DNA of 64,000 nt from contig JAHLKD010000100.1 of the NCBI GenBank assembly GCA_025526935.1, forward strand, positions 124,001-188,000, read 5' to 3'. This DNA is from Cladochytrium replicatum (Eukaryota > Chytridiomycota > Chytridiomycetes > Cladochytriales > Cladochytriaceae). Shown here piece after piece: positions 1 to 12,111 of this stretch (position 1 is the stretch's first letter; each line of letters opens with the position of its first letter). The notes under the pieces were generated by a model. It had not been told where the DNA came from. It saw nothing but the letters and a program-made list of their open reading frames with translations, and ran no database searches. Made by a program: the position numbers and the translations under genes.

Positions 1-447
1 TTCACAATAGCGCACCCATAAGAACAAGAAGGGCAAGTCGTTGTACATTGCGGACATCCCCTTTCCACAAGTGCAGTATTCGACGTCTCCCTCTGCGTCA
101 CCTACAGACACAGCGAGCTTCTCCTCTCATTACGAGTCGTCTGTACCTCGTTCAGCCTATCCCATATCGTGAATAACCTTCTTGTGTACGTGCGGTTACA
201 AATAGAGAATTTTTTTTGGGGTTGGAATAAAAAGGGTTTCAATCATCTGTTTCGTTGGTGGGATTCACCACTTTGTACCTGCGGATGATTCTTTGATTTG
301 GATATATCTTTTTTCTTCCGATCTGCATTTCGTTCATGTTTCTGTGTAGTTTGCTTGCAACTTTCCCACCCTTCCTTACAACACTTTTTCTCGAAAAATA
401 ATCGTTTCAATTGAGGCTTTGTGAAACACTGACACCACCCTCACCCG
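1..447. other. Upstream region without a recognised gene
   Basis: No reading frame with recognisable protein features is visible. The AT-rich stretch just before the ATG at 448 is probably the promoter and 5' leader of the TPR gene. There may also be the edge of a neighbouring gene, but nothing supports that directly. Confidence 0.5.
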
Positions 448-1896
448 ATGCACGCGGAGGCCAACGATGATGGCAACGAGCTATTGCCCAAGAGCACCTC
501 CCAGCATCAAAGAGAGCGCACCTTGGATCCCACAGAAGCAACATATCCTCCTCTTCAACGATCACGAACATCCTCCACATCAATTTCTGGGGACCTTACC
601 CCACCACATTCTCTTGACATCGTGATCGCCGATGAATCCACAGTCCGGGACCTCCTCGACAGTTCCAAGTCCGCTGCTAAGTCTCACCATCATATCGAAG
701 CATGTGCGCTGTACTCAGAGCTTCTGATTGCGATGCGATACAATGATGCCCGTGCAGCCCGAGTTTATGGGTTGAGAGCCTCGAGTTATCGCATGCTCAG
801 ACGTTTTGATGACGCACTGAGGGATGCGAACAGGGCGATCGCGGCGGAGGAGGTCGCGAGGTGGTACTTTGTCAGAGGGGGAGCTTACGCTGGACTCGGC
901 AAGCGGCACCTCGCTACACTGAACATGACAAAAGCGATCAAGTTGGCACAAGAAAAAATCGCGGAAGGACAGGGCGGGACATCTGGGAGCACACTTTCTG
1001 GCTCTCCCAGGGATGATTACGAGGACGAGCCAACAACGCTGCTTTTTCTGAGCACGTTTGAGCGATGCAGGCTCACTCTTGACGAGTTTGGAGAGCAGCT
1101 GGGTCGTCATATGTCTGACTTTACTATCCGCAACGACGCCTCCTCGCGCTCGTCGACAACCACTTCATCCTCAACTGCCGCTGGTGGTCGCAGCTCCATA
1201 GTCTCTGGTGCAGCACAGAATCATGTTCTTGACGATGGGGACATAATGGTGGTCATCACCAACGACGACTCTCCTGCCGTTCAGCTTGCGCGCTCGATGA
1301 TTCCCGGTGACTTCTCAGACACTTGGATCGATCGCTTGCAAAAGGCACGTGGCGATGTTGACCGAATGCTGCGGACCTGGGAAGGTCTAGCATCAAAGGA
1401 CGGCTTACGTGCAATCTGTGCGGGTTTGTGCGTTGTCGGAGTTGTCGTTACTGCTTCGGCTGCATGGGTTTCTGAAGAAGATGACGACCCGCTTCATCAG
1501 GGGGCCGCATGGGCATATGTTCAAAAGCTATATGCCATACTTTCGAGCTGGATGTCCGCCAGCTTAAATCCTTCCTCCAACTTTCAGCAACCAACACGAT
1601 CTCCCTCAACTCACTCATCCAATTATGGGTCCCAACAGACAATCCTTACTCCCGCACAACAACGCATATGGTGGTCCATGAAGCTTAAATCTTTGGGACA
1701 ATGGATGGAGAGTCGGGAAGGTGTGCCTGAAGGGATCAAAAAGGTTGCTGGTCGGCTGCTGGTATCTTCAATCGACACGAACGCGACGGAGGAAGCTATT
1801 TTGGACGAGCAAGAATTGGCAGTTATGTTTTCACGTATGGAGCTTTGGCTAAAAGCGTGGACTCTCGACGAATCGAAATCTGTGAATGCGGATTAG
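448..1896 (+). CDS. TPR-repeat protein with one predicted membrane segment
   Basis: A single-exon frame of 482 codons from an ATG. Residues about 85-150 hold two tetratricopeptide-like helical repeats (AARVYGLRASSYRML, then ARWYFVRGGAYAGLGKRHLA). Such repeats usually mediate protein-protein contacts, as in co-chaperones. A serine/threonine-rich linker lies near residues 225-245. A hydrophobic stretch at about 318-341 (GLRAICAGLCVVGVVVTASA) looks like one transmembrane helix, so this may be a membrane-anchored TPR adaptor. The N-terminal 60 residues are polar and probably disordered. I do not recognise a specific orthologue. The next gene starts only about 190 bases downstream on the same strand. 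Confidence 0.75.
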   Translation: MHAEANDDGNELLPKSTSQHQRERTLDPTEATYPPLQRSRTSSTSISGDLTPPHSLDIVIADESTVRDLLDSSKSAAKSHHHIEACALYSELLIAMRYNDARAARVYGLRASSYRMLRRFDDALRDANRAIAAEEVARWYFVRGGAYAGLGKRHLATLNMTKAIKLAQEKIAEGQGGTSGSTLSGSPRDDYEDEPTTLLFLSTFERCRLTLDEFGEQLGRHMSDFTIRNDASSRSSTTTSSSTAAGGRSSIVSGAAQNHVLDDGDIMVVITNDDSPAVQLARSMIPGDFSDTWIDRLQKARGDVDRMLRTWEGLASKDGLRAICAGLCVVGVVVTASAAWVSEEDDDPLHQGAAWAYVQKLYAILSSWMSASLNPSSNFQQPTRSPSTHSSNYGSQQTILTPAQQRIWWSMKLKSLGQWMESREGVPEGIKKVAGRLLVSSIDTNATEEAILDEQELAVMFSRMELWLKAWTLDESKSVNAD

Positions 1897-2084
1897 TCGG
1901 AAATGGCCTATTTTGGATTTCACGTTCGATATTGTTATTTTATTCTTCTCTAATCTCCCTTGTCGTTAGCGTAAAGCTTTCATCCTACATGTATTATCAT
2001 TTATGGTCCATTTTTTTTGGGATTTGTATGATTATTTTGTTCTGAAATATAGCCTCACATCCCAACGAAGCAACCACGCACAAC

Positions 2085-5000
2085 ATGGAACGACCGCCGG
2101 CGTTTGCCCCTTCCACAATTGACCCTTCTCCAAACAACATCAAGAAGTCGATAATCACAAGCCTACCAGCACTTCCAGGTCCTGATTTTATCGCGGGTGA
2201 GGCACCTTCAACAAGTGGAACGATCCGTCGCAAGCGAGGACGGCCGAGAAAGGCAACCACCAACACTCTTGACGTGCTGGATCTCGGTACACCACTGGTC
2301 GCATCGAATACGAGTACACAAAGAAACAAGAACCACGAGAGAGATTCGCGAGCACAAACTCATTCAGCATCCGATACCAACGTGGATAATCACCGAGGGC
2401 CTTTGGGACATGGCGTGAACGCAAATAATGTTTTCCCAGCAGAGCGGAAAAGAAAAGAAACACCTGACTCGGTCGATTTGGACGCAGACGAAACAGATGC
2501 TGAAAGGCTGCGAAGGCAAGAGCGAGCTGAAGGCAAGCGTCCACGACAGCGATCGAATAGTGTAGAGATCCTTGACGCGGATCCAAACTTTGGCACACAT
2601 CAACAGCACGTTGCCGGGATACCTGTTCAGAATTTCGAACTTCCTGTGTTGAATTCGACCAGCAAAATCACACAAAACATAAGCATTCCAAGGCACCTGC
2701 AAGGCGGAGAGTATGTTAATGCCCAATCACGTACAGTCGACATGCAGACGCTGCCAATATCAATTGCGGACAAAGGGGACGTGGAACTAATGTCGATTGA
2801 TGATGAGAGTGACAGCGACGTTGAAATTACTGGTGTCAATGTAGTCAGAAGAGCAGGCCCACAAATAGTCTACAGAATTGTTACTGTTCCCAAGTTCATT
2901 GACCTATGTGATGAAGGTGAGTTCTGATATTCTATTTGGCACCATTTCGACAAAAATTGTCAATAGGACCAATTGATCTCATTAGCGACAGTGAAGAAGA
3001 GCTCGACCATACTGAACATGAGACAGTTGCGCAGCCTCAGCCAGAAACCCTGTATGCAACACCAGCTAATGATAGGTCTCAACCCAGCACTTTCACTCCT
3101 GGGAGTGACTCAGATATAGAAAGACCAGCAGTTCAATGTGCAAAAAGCATCAACAATGCCTCTCAACCAACAGCTTTAAGGGATCAACATTTGCCTGGAC
3201 CAGCCTCCAGGTCTGCAATTCAACAACTTCAGCATTGCCCAGCATATGAAAGCTTTGGAGATATTGCTCCTTTAGATATGATCAATCACAGCCAGAGAAT
3301 CTCTACTGAGGGTCAGTATAGTCTTATCAGATCAGAGCTTAATTGCCATCGTCAGAAGCTGCCCCTGTTAGCATATCAGTCAACTTGGACAATAGGAACC
3401 GCTCATAGCACTCTCTCATGCGTACAACCAGACCAGTCTACAAAATCACGTTATGAAAATCCCCAAATAATGAACTCACAGCCATCAAATGATCCTGTCA
3501 TGCATGTAACATCAGACATTAATGCACTTGAAGAACAGGAAGCTGAGAATAATCAAGTTCAGTCTTCACTTTGTCCTGATAGAACCCCTGAAGAAATACA
3601 TGATACTTCTCAAATCAAAGTTGAATTGCTTAAAACTTTACCATCTTCACTATTGTATGACCCAGTATTCCAACATGATACAGCCACTTCAGAAAGTATG
3701 GAGACTTCCAATGCAAATGTTGCACTTCAAAGTTCCATGCCGCCAATATTGCTTCGGTTTACCAAACTTTCTGTCAGCTATATTCCTCTACTGAGAACTT
3801 CCCCCGGAAATGTATCAGGAATGGTCAGAATGCCATGTGAATCAACAGAAAGCAAATTTGAAAATTTCAAGCGCGGTTTCATCAAGGAATACCAGACAAC
3901 TACCCAGCAATCATATCTAGCGCCTAAACATCTTATTCAATGTGTCATTCCCTTACCAAAGCCTTGTCTACTTGTACATGAAGCAAACTCTTTGACTGCG
4001 TTTGGTCCAAATCTTTTTGCTGGTCGATCAACACAAATTTTCAGACATAATATTGAAGATCTGTCTCCTATACCTTGGAACCATCCCATTGATGAGAAGC
4101 TACAGATGCTTTCTTCCTTTCACTTACTTCCAGATTCCCAACAACCACCTGTCCACAAAAAAGGCTCTTTCAATTCCAGTAATGAGTCACGCTCGAGAGA
4201 AATCCAAGATTGCACATTTGAACCATTGTCGACAAATTCGTTTCTATCTTTAGTCGAGAGATCACCAAAAGGAATCATTGCCTCTCTTAGAGCACGAGAA
4301 ATGGGAAGAGCTGGGCCATCCGTGTCTCAGTATATTCCCTGTGTGGAATTCATTCAAAAACAGGATATTGACCTTGACAGGAGCAACAAGATGACTCAAT
4401 ATAGAAGCAGACGATCTGGATCTGATGAAGAGACAAAAGCAATTTCGAAAGTTGGGAAAATTAAATCAAGAAAACGAATATCAGAGGAGAGTAGAAGTGA
4501 TCATATTGCTTGTCACTATGTTACAAATTCAAAAGATGTGTATGGAAGTGCAACTGGTATTGCTCGACGGGTATGTGATAAACCCAACTTTGCACCTCTC
4601 TTTGATTCTTATCAGTTGAATGGTCAGGCAATTACTTACAGTCTCTGCAAAGAATGGAGACATATTGAAACACTGCTGAATTTTGCTGGTCAAACAACTG
4701 AAATCAAATTTTTTCACCCTGGTAGCTTCCAGCATATCAGATTACCAGAGAGTAAAGAAGGTTCAGTTTATAGACCGTTAGTTCAGTATGCAGCATCGTT
4801 TACAACATATTCTGGCGACTATAATAAGGCAGGCACCTTAATGTTTGGAGCATACTTTATGAGTTCAGACCAAAGTAGCAAAACCACAGCAAGTAATATA
4901 AAAGATGGTACAGGCAAGAGAACAAGACATAGAGTTGCTTGGGTTCTTGGGGGCCACCAATCTGGAGGCAAGTTTTGTCCACTCGATTTTGGCCTTTGAC

Positions 5001-6522
5001 GGTCAGGCTCACTCTATTTAACACAATTGTCCATTAGATAATCAAGAATGGAAAGCTGTTCATGACATATCTGTACAGTCAAATGGTGTTATGTATTCAG
5101 CTGGCAGAGATGGACAGGTTATCTGCTGGGGTATTTCGTCCCTAGATTGGAAGTCAAAAACTGCTCCAACAGGCATCCCCAGAAAGCGAGTTTTGAGTAA
5201 GTTCATGCAAAGGAATATTTCTTCAGTACTTAATGTTTCTATCAAGCATCTACATCAAAAAGTCCGTTCCTTAGAATAGCAAACCATCCTGAGTTGGGCA
5301 AAAATTTTGTTGCTGGTGCATGTGCTGATGGGTCGGTAATTGCTTGGGAGCCAGATAAACTCCAGTTTCAACACAAGGAGCCTCGAAAACAAGTCCAGTT
5401 TCAATTTCCAAAAAATAAGAAGACTTCAAAGCCTGCTGCAACATGTGTTGAGTTTGGAATTTGGAGTAGCTACATGACTCTATTTGCTGGGTTTGAACGT
5501 GGATATGGAGCTGGAGGTAGTGCACCAGCAAGTGTACGTAGTGTCAATATCCTCTAAGTGTTCAGACCACTGATATCTTTGCAATACTGAATAGATACAT
5601 GCTTGGAGTCTTTTGAAACCTTCTGCTCCTTTATACCAGTTCACAGTTCCTAAGGCAGTTGCTTGGATAGATATATCACGAAGTGGCCGCTTTTTAACAG
5701 CTGGAACAACAGGGAACATGGACCAATATCCACCAGATTTTGGGGATGAAATTGTTCGTGTGTTTGATGCAACAGGAGCAACAGGGAATAGGCCACTAAT
5801 CCAGGTCGTCACAGGCCAACCAGATTGTAATGCAGTTGGAATGAGGTATGAAAATGATTGTTGATGCAATTTGTGTGATGATAAACTAAACCTCTTTTGC
5901 TCTTCTATACACAGTCTATGCGAGTCCTACATATATTCTTGTGGCACAGACAACTGTGTTAAAGTGTACGATCGTCGATTTATTACAAGAAATCGTGATG
6001 GGTTTACCAGAGTGCTGGCAAATCTTCTCCATCGTGAGTTCATGCGATGAATTGCTTGACCAATTGTAACAAACTGCACTATTTTGTGTAGCAAAATCGT
6101 CTCGCTCAGGTGACCAGGATCACACTGGTGTTCACAGACCTTCTTGGACCAGCTCTGGTCTCTTGTATTCTGGAGGAGAAGATGGTCAGGTAAATATTTG
6201 TTACCTACAAATGGCTATTGCTGATAAAGTTTAAGGTCCACATATGGGATGTTCGACGCGGAGAAGGAGAGCAGGAATGTTACACATTGCGAAACCATGA
6301 AACCCAACTGAGTTCAATAACTGCCCTTTCATTATCGCAAGGTATGAAATTACTCTATATTTTTTCTAATTTTGTTATACTGAAACTTAATTAGATGAAT
6401 TGTGGTTGGCAGTAGGGACAGAAGCTGGTGAGACATGCTTGTGGAGCCTCATGGATGTAGGCAGTGGAAGGTGGGATGGTGACCTCTCTCCATCAATCCA
6501 TACAGTTCCTGGACAATTGTAA
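2085..6522 (+). CDS. AT-hook / WD40-repeat protein, nine exons
   Basis: Exons read by eye: 2085-2916, 2967-4967, 5038-5196, 5280-5533, 5595-5845, 5915-6033, 6092-6189, 6236-6341, 6395-6522. Frame is kept across every junction, giving about 1315 residues. Near residue 48 there is an AT-hook-like RKRGRPRK, which suggests DNA or chromatin contact. Exon 2 opens with an acidic, SUMO-interacting-like stretch (IDLISDSEEEL). Residues 330-900 are low-complexity and probably disordered. The last ~370 residues contain WD40 blades (YSAGRDGQVICWG, VAGACADGSVIAWE, YSCGTDNCVKVYD, YSGGEDGQVHIWD). The intron after 4967 appears to be GC-AG, and only that choice keeps the frame. The stop at 6520-6522 is the simplest end; a further small exon cannot be excluded. 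A chromatin-associated WD40 scaffold is likely; the orthologue is not identified. Confidence 0.75.
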
Positions 6523-7890
6523 AGTCTTTCAGCCAATTCATGTAGATATTTTAATTTATGGGAATCCACTTATGCAAGATCAGTTTCACAATGGTTGCTG
6601 GTGGAAGAGCATTAGTGAAATATTCAATTTCTAACTTACTCATGAAACAACTATAAGATGCCTCCTTCACTAGAGACAGACGATTGCTTGATCAAGCGAA
6701 TATATAAGGAGCGATTTAATTTAGATTCAAGATAAGAACCAGTTACATATTTCATCGTTTGTGTTTCATTTGAATCACATACCAGATAATCCCACTTACG
6801 CAAATGCAAGTGGCAGTGTGGTACGCCTGTCCAGGAATGACTGTACTCAACCACATTACAATGGATGTGTCCTACTCAAATTACACACTACAATATCCGT
6901 CATAACAAGTGCCGACAGACTATCAACTACTGAGGTTGAGGACCCAATCACAATCACATATCAAATTTCTTTCTCAAAGTTGAGTATCATTGCTACAATG
7001 TCAAATTTTTTGGAACACAGTGAGGCATTGAGTTCGTGTTCTACTAACAGCATGAATATAACAGACACCAAAAATGAAAGTCAGATCCAACATTCCTAAA
7101 GAAATGGTTTTGCCTGGACCAATCCCCCTTCCACACAGCCCAGGACCGCAAGCTTGCCTGCCATTGAACAAAACCGAAAGCTATTCCCACAGCCTTCACA
7201 CTTGCTACTCAGAAAAACTCACCAAGAGAAGAAAAAACGGAAAGCATGAAAAGTCCATAAACACAAAGACGGTCCTGAAATCCAAGATGCCCTGAATTCA
7301 ACCCAGTGTCTCCAAAAACAAAATCACCACAAACAGCTGCCAAATGTCTCAAACTGTGTGTCCCACTTGGAAGAAGCATGTTGTAGCTCAGAGGGCGCTT
7401 GCTATACAGCAAGCCAGTAAAGCTGATAGATACCCTGTCATCGCCAAAGATAGGCGGAACATCGCTGCCATCATTGCTGTCCTTGCTGAAATCTGCATAC
7501 GTTACCTTCGGTGCTTGAGCCTCTCCACTGGTTTCCCCACTGGCTTGTCATGAACCATCATTGGCTGGGAAGGGTCGTTGGAGCACACCAGTCCTATCAG
7601 GAAATCTTGGAAATGTTGCTAACTGTTCTGAAACCCTGTCACTTCTACAGCCTCTGAATCTTGACCATGGCCACAGTGTCATAGAATTGAAGATTGAAAC
7701 TCTTTAAATTGCTGAATGCACTTCACGAGTTTTATGGGTCAAATCACATCTAATGACACTGGAATATGGCAACTGGCCCAACAGGAAAATACACCTGCTC
7801 TGGTTCCTGATCACAAAAGAGCAGACCTTATTGGGGATGTTCACAAATTTCCGAACAAAATTCTGAACTCTTGTTCCGTTAGAAGAAATG
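6523..7890. other. Gene-poor stretch between the WD40 gene and the retrotransposon island
   Basis: Several short open frames exist but none shows a recognisable domain. A stretch near 6750-6860 faintly resembles a WD40 blade and one near 7075-7295 ends in a lysine-rich tail, so decayed or unspliced 3' exons of the WD40 gene are possible but not demonstrable. Retrotransposon sequence begins abruptly at about 7891-7896. Confidence 0.4.
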
Positions 7891-7895
7891 ATCAT

Positions 7896-9466
7896 ATCAG
7901 AAGTATCCATATGGTGTAACTCCTGATGTTTCTGTTCAACTTGGAGATTCACAAATCTCTCGTGAACGTCCATGTGTTTAGTCCGTTTGTTGTTGAACAG
8001 ATTGTTTGCGATAGATTCGGTGGATTGATTGTCTTGCCATAAACGGAGCGGATTGAACGACGTAATTCCAATACCCGTTATAAGATTTTTCATCCACTTC
8101 ATCTTAGTTCGTTCAGCGCATACAGTTCGGCTTCCGACGACGAGGCTGCAATAGTCTGTTGTCGAATCAACTGCCAACTGATTGCCGCATTAGCGAACAT
8201 TACCACGTAACCGGTTCGTGAGTATCTATCTGCATCGCCCGCCCAGTCTGCATCAGCATAGCCTTGTGGGTTGTTAGCCGAATCAAACGTGTAGAGACTG
8301 TCGGGTCTTAGCATCGGAGACGTGATACCAGTCCGTGTATAGTGTAAACCGTAATCCCAAGTACCGAGTAAATATCGTTGTAATCGATAGAGAGCCTTTG
8401 ATTCTGACTGTCGAGGATCAATCTGATGTTGTGCCAAAATATTGACTGCGTATGAAATATCCGGTCGTGTCTTAGACGCCACGTACGATATCTTCATCAA
8501 ACATTGATCGAAATTGTGTTGACTCGGCATCGGACAGTGTTGGTGTGGTCTCATCAAAGATATATGATTTCAACATCGGTGTTTTGGTCAGTTTGATGTT
8601 GGTACCCCATTAATTCGCTTCTTCGAGAATCTTCTTTATGTACAATGCATTGCTAAGGAAATATCCTTCCGTTGTCTGCAATAACTCCATTTTCAGAATC
8701 CATTTCGCCTTCGAAGTACTGCCTACTGTGAACGAAGTTTCCAAATCAGTCTGAAACCGATGATATGCGTTTGGATCTGTGGAAAAATGTAGTATATCAT
8801 CGACATGAACGGTAGTGTGTTCGCGGGTACTATTTGTTGGATTGTATCGCCAGAAATGACAGATGTCTGCAATATTCCTCACGAAACCAACACTGAGATA
8901 TTGTTTCCAAAGATTTTTGTACCATTCTCGAGCTGCCTGGTGTAGACCGTACAGACTTTTGATAAGTCTGCAGACGATGGGTCGATTCCGGAAATCTACT
9001 CGCCCGAAACCATGAGGGAGTTCGACGTAGTTCTCTTATTCCAGTATCGCATTGAGATATGCACCCTTGATATCAAACTGGAATATTATCATGCCCACTA
9101 ATGCTGCTAATGCAATCAGAAAACAGATCGTGGACGTTTTCGTAACTGGAGAATAGGTTTCATCGAAATCCAATCCTTCAATCTGTGAAAATCCTCGTAC
9201 GACCCAACGTGCTTTGAATCGAGTAATATTGCCATGTTCGTCAAGCTTATATGTGAAAACCCATTTACCCGATACTAAATTTCGTCCATCAGGTAAAAAC
9301 GTTTCGGCCCAAGTATTGTTGCCGACTAGTTGTGTGACTTCCTCCTTCATCGCCGCTAACCAGAATGGAGCCTCATCGGATCGTGATAAAGCCTCACGAA
9401 GAGTCTTTGGTGCAGTCCGTATAGTTCCATTCGCAATTGGTTGTGTTGGATATGAGGAATCGGCCT
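7896..9466 (-). pseudogene. Reverse transcriptase / RNase H part of copia A1 pol
   Basis: On the minus strand the RT carries the segment around FDETYSPVTKT, the QFDIKGAYLNA block and the copia-type catalytic HVDDILHF. RNase H carries GYADADWAGD, the SSSEAELYALNEL block and LWQDNQSTESIAN. Compared with A2, frame is broken by a stop where a Glu codon stood in the LEEENY motif, by a stop in place of Leu before WGTN, and by loss of seven bases just after the ELYALNEL codons. The 3' end is replaced by unrelated sequence at about 7896. Confidence 0.9.
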
Positions 9467-10831
9467 TCAGGGTCCAATTGATACTAGGAACGATCGGGTA
9501 AACAAGGAATTTTGTTTCCTTTTGGCGTTCGACAAATTTGCACTTGCTTGACGTTTTCGTTTTCTTGCTGCATACGCTTCGTCGACATCTTCTCCAATGA
9601 ATTGAAGATCACTTTCGAGTTGTGCATCATATTCCTCTACAGGAGATACGGAAGACAAATTCGGAGATTCTTCAGTAATGGATTGTGGAGTCGATAAATC
9701 AGCATTTGGATCGTAATCAGCATCGTCTGGGTCATCATCGTCTAGTCCATGTAAATGTTCAACAACATGCATGTCACTGGCTTCTTCTAAGCGGTAATAT
9801 ATGGGGTCGTCGTTTATATCCTCATCGATTTCTTCGTCTGCAACAGTAGAAATCGGGAAATTGTCTGAGACAAACTCAACAGTCGTCTCTTGCACCCCCT
9901 GATCCCCGGTTGGTATTTGATCAACATCGAAATATGTCCCGGCCTTCAGTGGATATTGTACCGTAAGATCGTCGAGTAACTGTCGGGTAGGATTATAACC
10001 AACAAAAACTCCCTTGTGGAAAGTAACATGGAAGTATTCGCCTATTGTGTTTGTCCGAAAATTGAGTGCTATGACGATCTTCAGGTCTTCACCCTTGTAT
10101 CCGAGAAACAGACCTAGTTCAGACTTGTCTCGGATTCTGCGCGCCAACCTTTGTTCGTGTGAGATCCACAAACTAGCGATTGTTCCAAAGGCGTGGATAG
10201 TTGCCAAATCTATCCGCTTGTCAAGGTAAGCAAAGTACGGAATCGCATTCACAGCTGAATGTAAAATAGCGTTCTTGACGACCGCAGCGTATAGGATGGA
10301 GAGTTGCACGAATTGAAGTGTTCGTGGTAGTCCAGCTTGTAGCAGCATCGCGTCCGACATATACTTGATCGATTGTATATTCCGCTCTGATAGACCATCG
10401 AGTTCCTTTACTGACGGAGGAGCTGGGTGGACGCGGATGCGAGGAATCTTGGTATTGCACCATTGGATCAACCATTTCGTAATCAATTCTCCTGAATCGG
10501 AACGTAGTTCAGCAACGTGTAATGGGTGATTGCGATTTTCCACATCAGCGATATGTCGAATCATACTATCCACCGCATCACTCTTTCGATTCAGGAAGTA
10601 GATTGTGATGAAACGAGGTTGTTCGTCAACAATGATCGGCCAATATCTCTTCTTCTGTCCGTCGTAGATTAAACGTACCACATCGGAAAACAGACGGAAA
10701 AGTTTCCTCGGAGCTCGACTTATTGTAGAATAAATCGGCTTCTGCTTCAGCTTCGTGCGACTACAGACCAAACAATTCTGCATAATTGATTTGTTGACAA
10801 GATTGAATGCATCTGGTTCAACCTTGGGCAT
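9467..10831 (-). pseudogene. Integrase core of copia A1
   Basis: About 450 codons on the minus strand. They encode the second half of the zinc-binding region (NCLVCSRTK) and an rve-type core with acidic positions in FSDVVRL, LRSDSGEL and GLSERN, matching a DD-35-E layout. A variable acidic linker follows, rich in Asp and Glu, as in other copia integrase C-termini. The upstream boundary is an in-frame TAG at 10847-10849 that separates it from GAG-pre-integrase; the same TAG is present in A2. The frame ends early because of an indel near 9490 that A2 lacks. Confidence 0.85.
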
Positions 10832-10846
10832 TTTGATGTTGAGCTT

Positions 10847-11425
10847 CTATGCCGTTCGAAAGATCGTCCGTAAGTGGATGTGACCAAACTGCTGGTGTAA
10901 CTTTGCAAGTTCGTGTACTGTCACTGGCGATAAGTTGGTGCTCACTCCAACTGTATCTTGAGATGCTCGTTGACATTCATCATCGTTCGTTTGACCAATG
11001 CTGTTGTCTGACATTACATCGAGACCCATCGCGTGAGAAGATCGTACACCGGACGTAAAGTCCATCGACTGATCGAGACCTTCTGCGGATACCGCTACTG
11101 CTTTAGCTTGTTGAGCAATCACATGCCGCGGTTGGTGAGCTCCGACAGTGCTAACATCAGCATAGAGATAGTACAAATCTCTTTCCCGTTGCCCAATAAT
11201 AACGTGTTCATCCGTATCACCATGCGTGAGGATAACCTTGTCTTTGGTGAAACTCACAATGTCCCCGGAGTCTCCAATGATACTACACACTGATGCAAGT
11301 GTGTCTTCGAGATCAGGAACATAAAGTGCGTTGTGTATTATCTTAATTCGCCCATTGGGTAAAACTACAGATACATCTCCAAAACCACAAACTGGAATTG
11401 TATGACTATCCGCTAGTTCCACCAC
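10847..11425 (-). pseudogene. Protease tail and GAG-pre-integrase of copia A1
   Basis: The minus-strand frame resumes on the integrase side of the LTR-B insertion with VELADSHTIPVCGFGDV, the downstream continuation of the protease region. It runs through ALYVPDLEDTLASV to the first zinc ligands of the integrase (LHQQFGHIHLR). It ends at TAG 10847-10849. In lineage B the corresponding position is a His codon, so this is an in-frame stop rather than a natural end. Confidence 0.85.
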
Positions 11426-11430
11426 GTCCT

Positions 11431-12111
11431 TGTTGATGCATGCACATATATGGAACTAGCTACTCCAGTCTTCATCCACTACCGACACTGAGGGGAAATA
11501 GCCTTACCAGAGACGTCTGGGACAAGTTCATGCGTAATCATACATTACATGAAAGAACTGGCATTTCTAACTATTGGTCATGAAGACATCCTCCTTTACT
11601 CATTGGAATCTAGTAGAGTTCTGAGAGTGATCACGCGTTTGAGAAAGAATGTGATGCTAATCAGTTTGCTGCTGACAGTTATATCATACTCGAGTACATC
11701 TCGTATGATATTAATGCAAGGTACTACATACTTATTTCTCATAAAGAACATGTCATTGTAGACAAGATTATAACTAATCTTCATGTTCTGCTCACAATGG
11801 TTATTGTGAACGATCACTGGGATCTATATCTCTCTATTCGAGAGAATAATGTTTATATTAGATATTTCCATATATCTATAGCCACAGGTTAATTATAAAA
11901 GCCGAAACGACAGTATATTTGAATTGTTTGCACAATTCAAAGAGCCTGTGGCGATATGAGATTTCGGGTGGCTGTGGCGCAAGAGCGTGATTGGAGAAAC
12001 ACGAAACTCTGCACATACACAGATCAACCTGAGGACTATCTCTAGCGCAAGTCCCAGATCAGCAGCACTTAAACTGATCAAATCACATCGCCGTCAAACC
12101 AAACTTCGACA
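11431..12111 (+). mobile_element. Solo LTR of lineage B (LTR-B, 681 bp) inside A1
   Basis: Starts TGTTGATGCATGC and ends CTTCGACA, i.e. TG..CA ends. It is flanked by a perfect 5 bp target-site duplication GTCCT at 11426-11430 and 12112-12116. It interrupts the gag-pol frame of A1 between the protease motif TGATVWMTPNRHAF and ELADSHTIP. There is no internal coding sequence. The same sequence forms the 3' LTR of elements B1 and B2, which identifies its lineage. Confidence 0.95.

Noticed and set aside
6519-6545. 27-base GT..AG segment that would add a C-terminal exon (ending near 6615) to the WD40 gene
   Set aside because: Much shorter than the other introns of this gene. The stop at 6520-6522 is simpler, although the added residues look plausible.
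7704-8177. Minus-strand frame treated as one gene
   Set aside because: The N-terminal part is RNase H of A1 in a shifted frame and the C-terminal part is unrelated flanking sequence, so it is a junction artefact.
11549-11817. Small open frames recurring at several places (for example near 11.6, 14.8, 22.6 and 29.5 kb)
   Set aside because: They lie inside LTR-B on either strand and repeat only because the LTR repeats.
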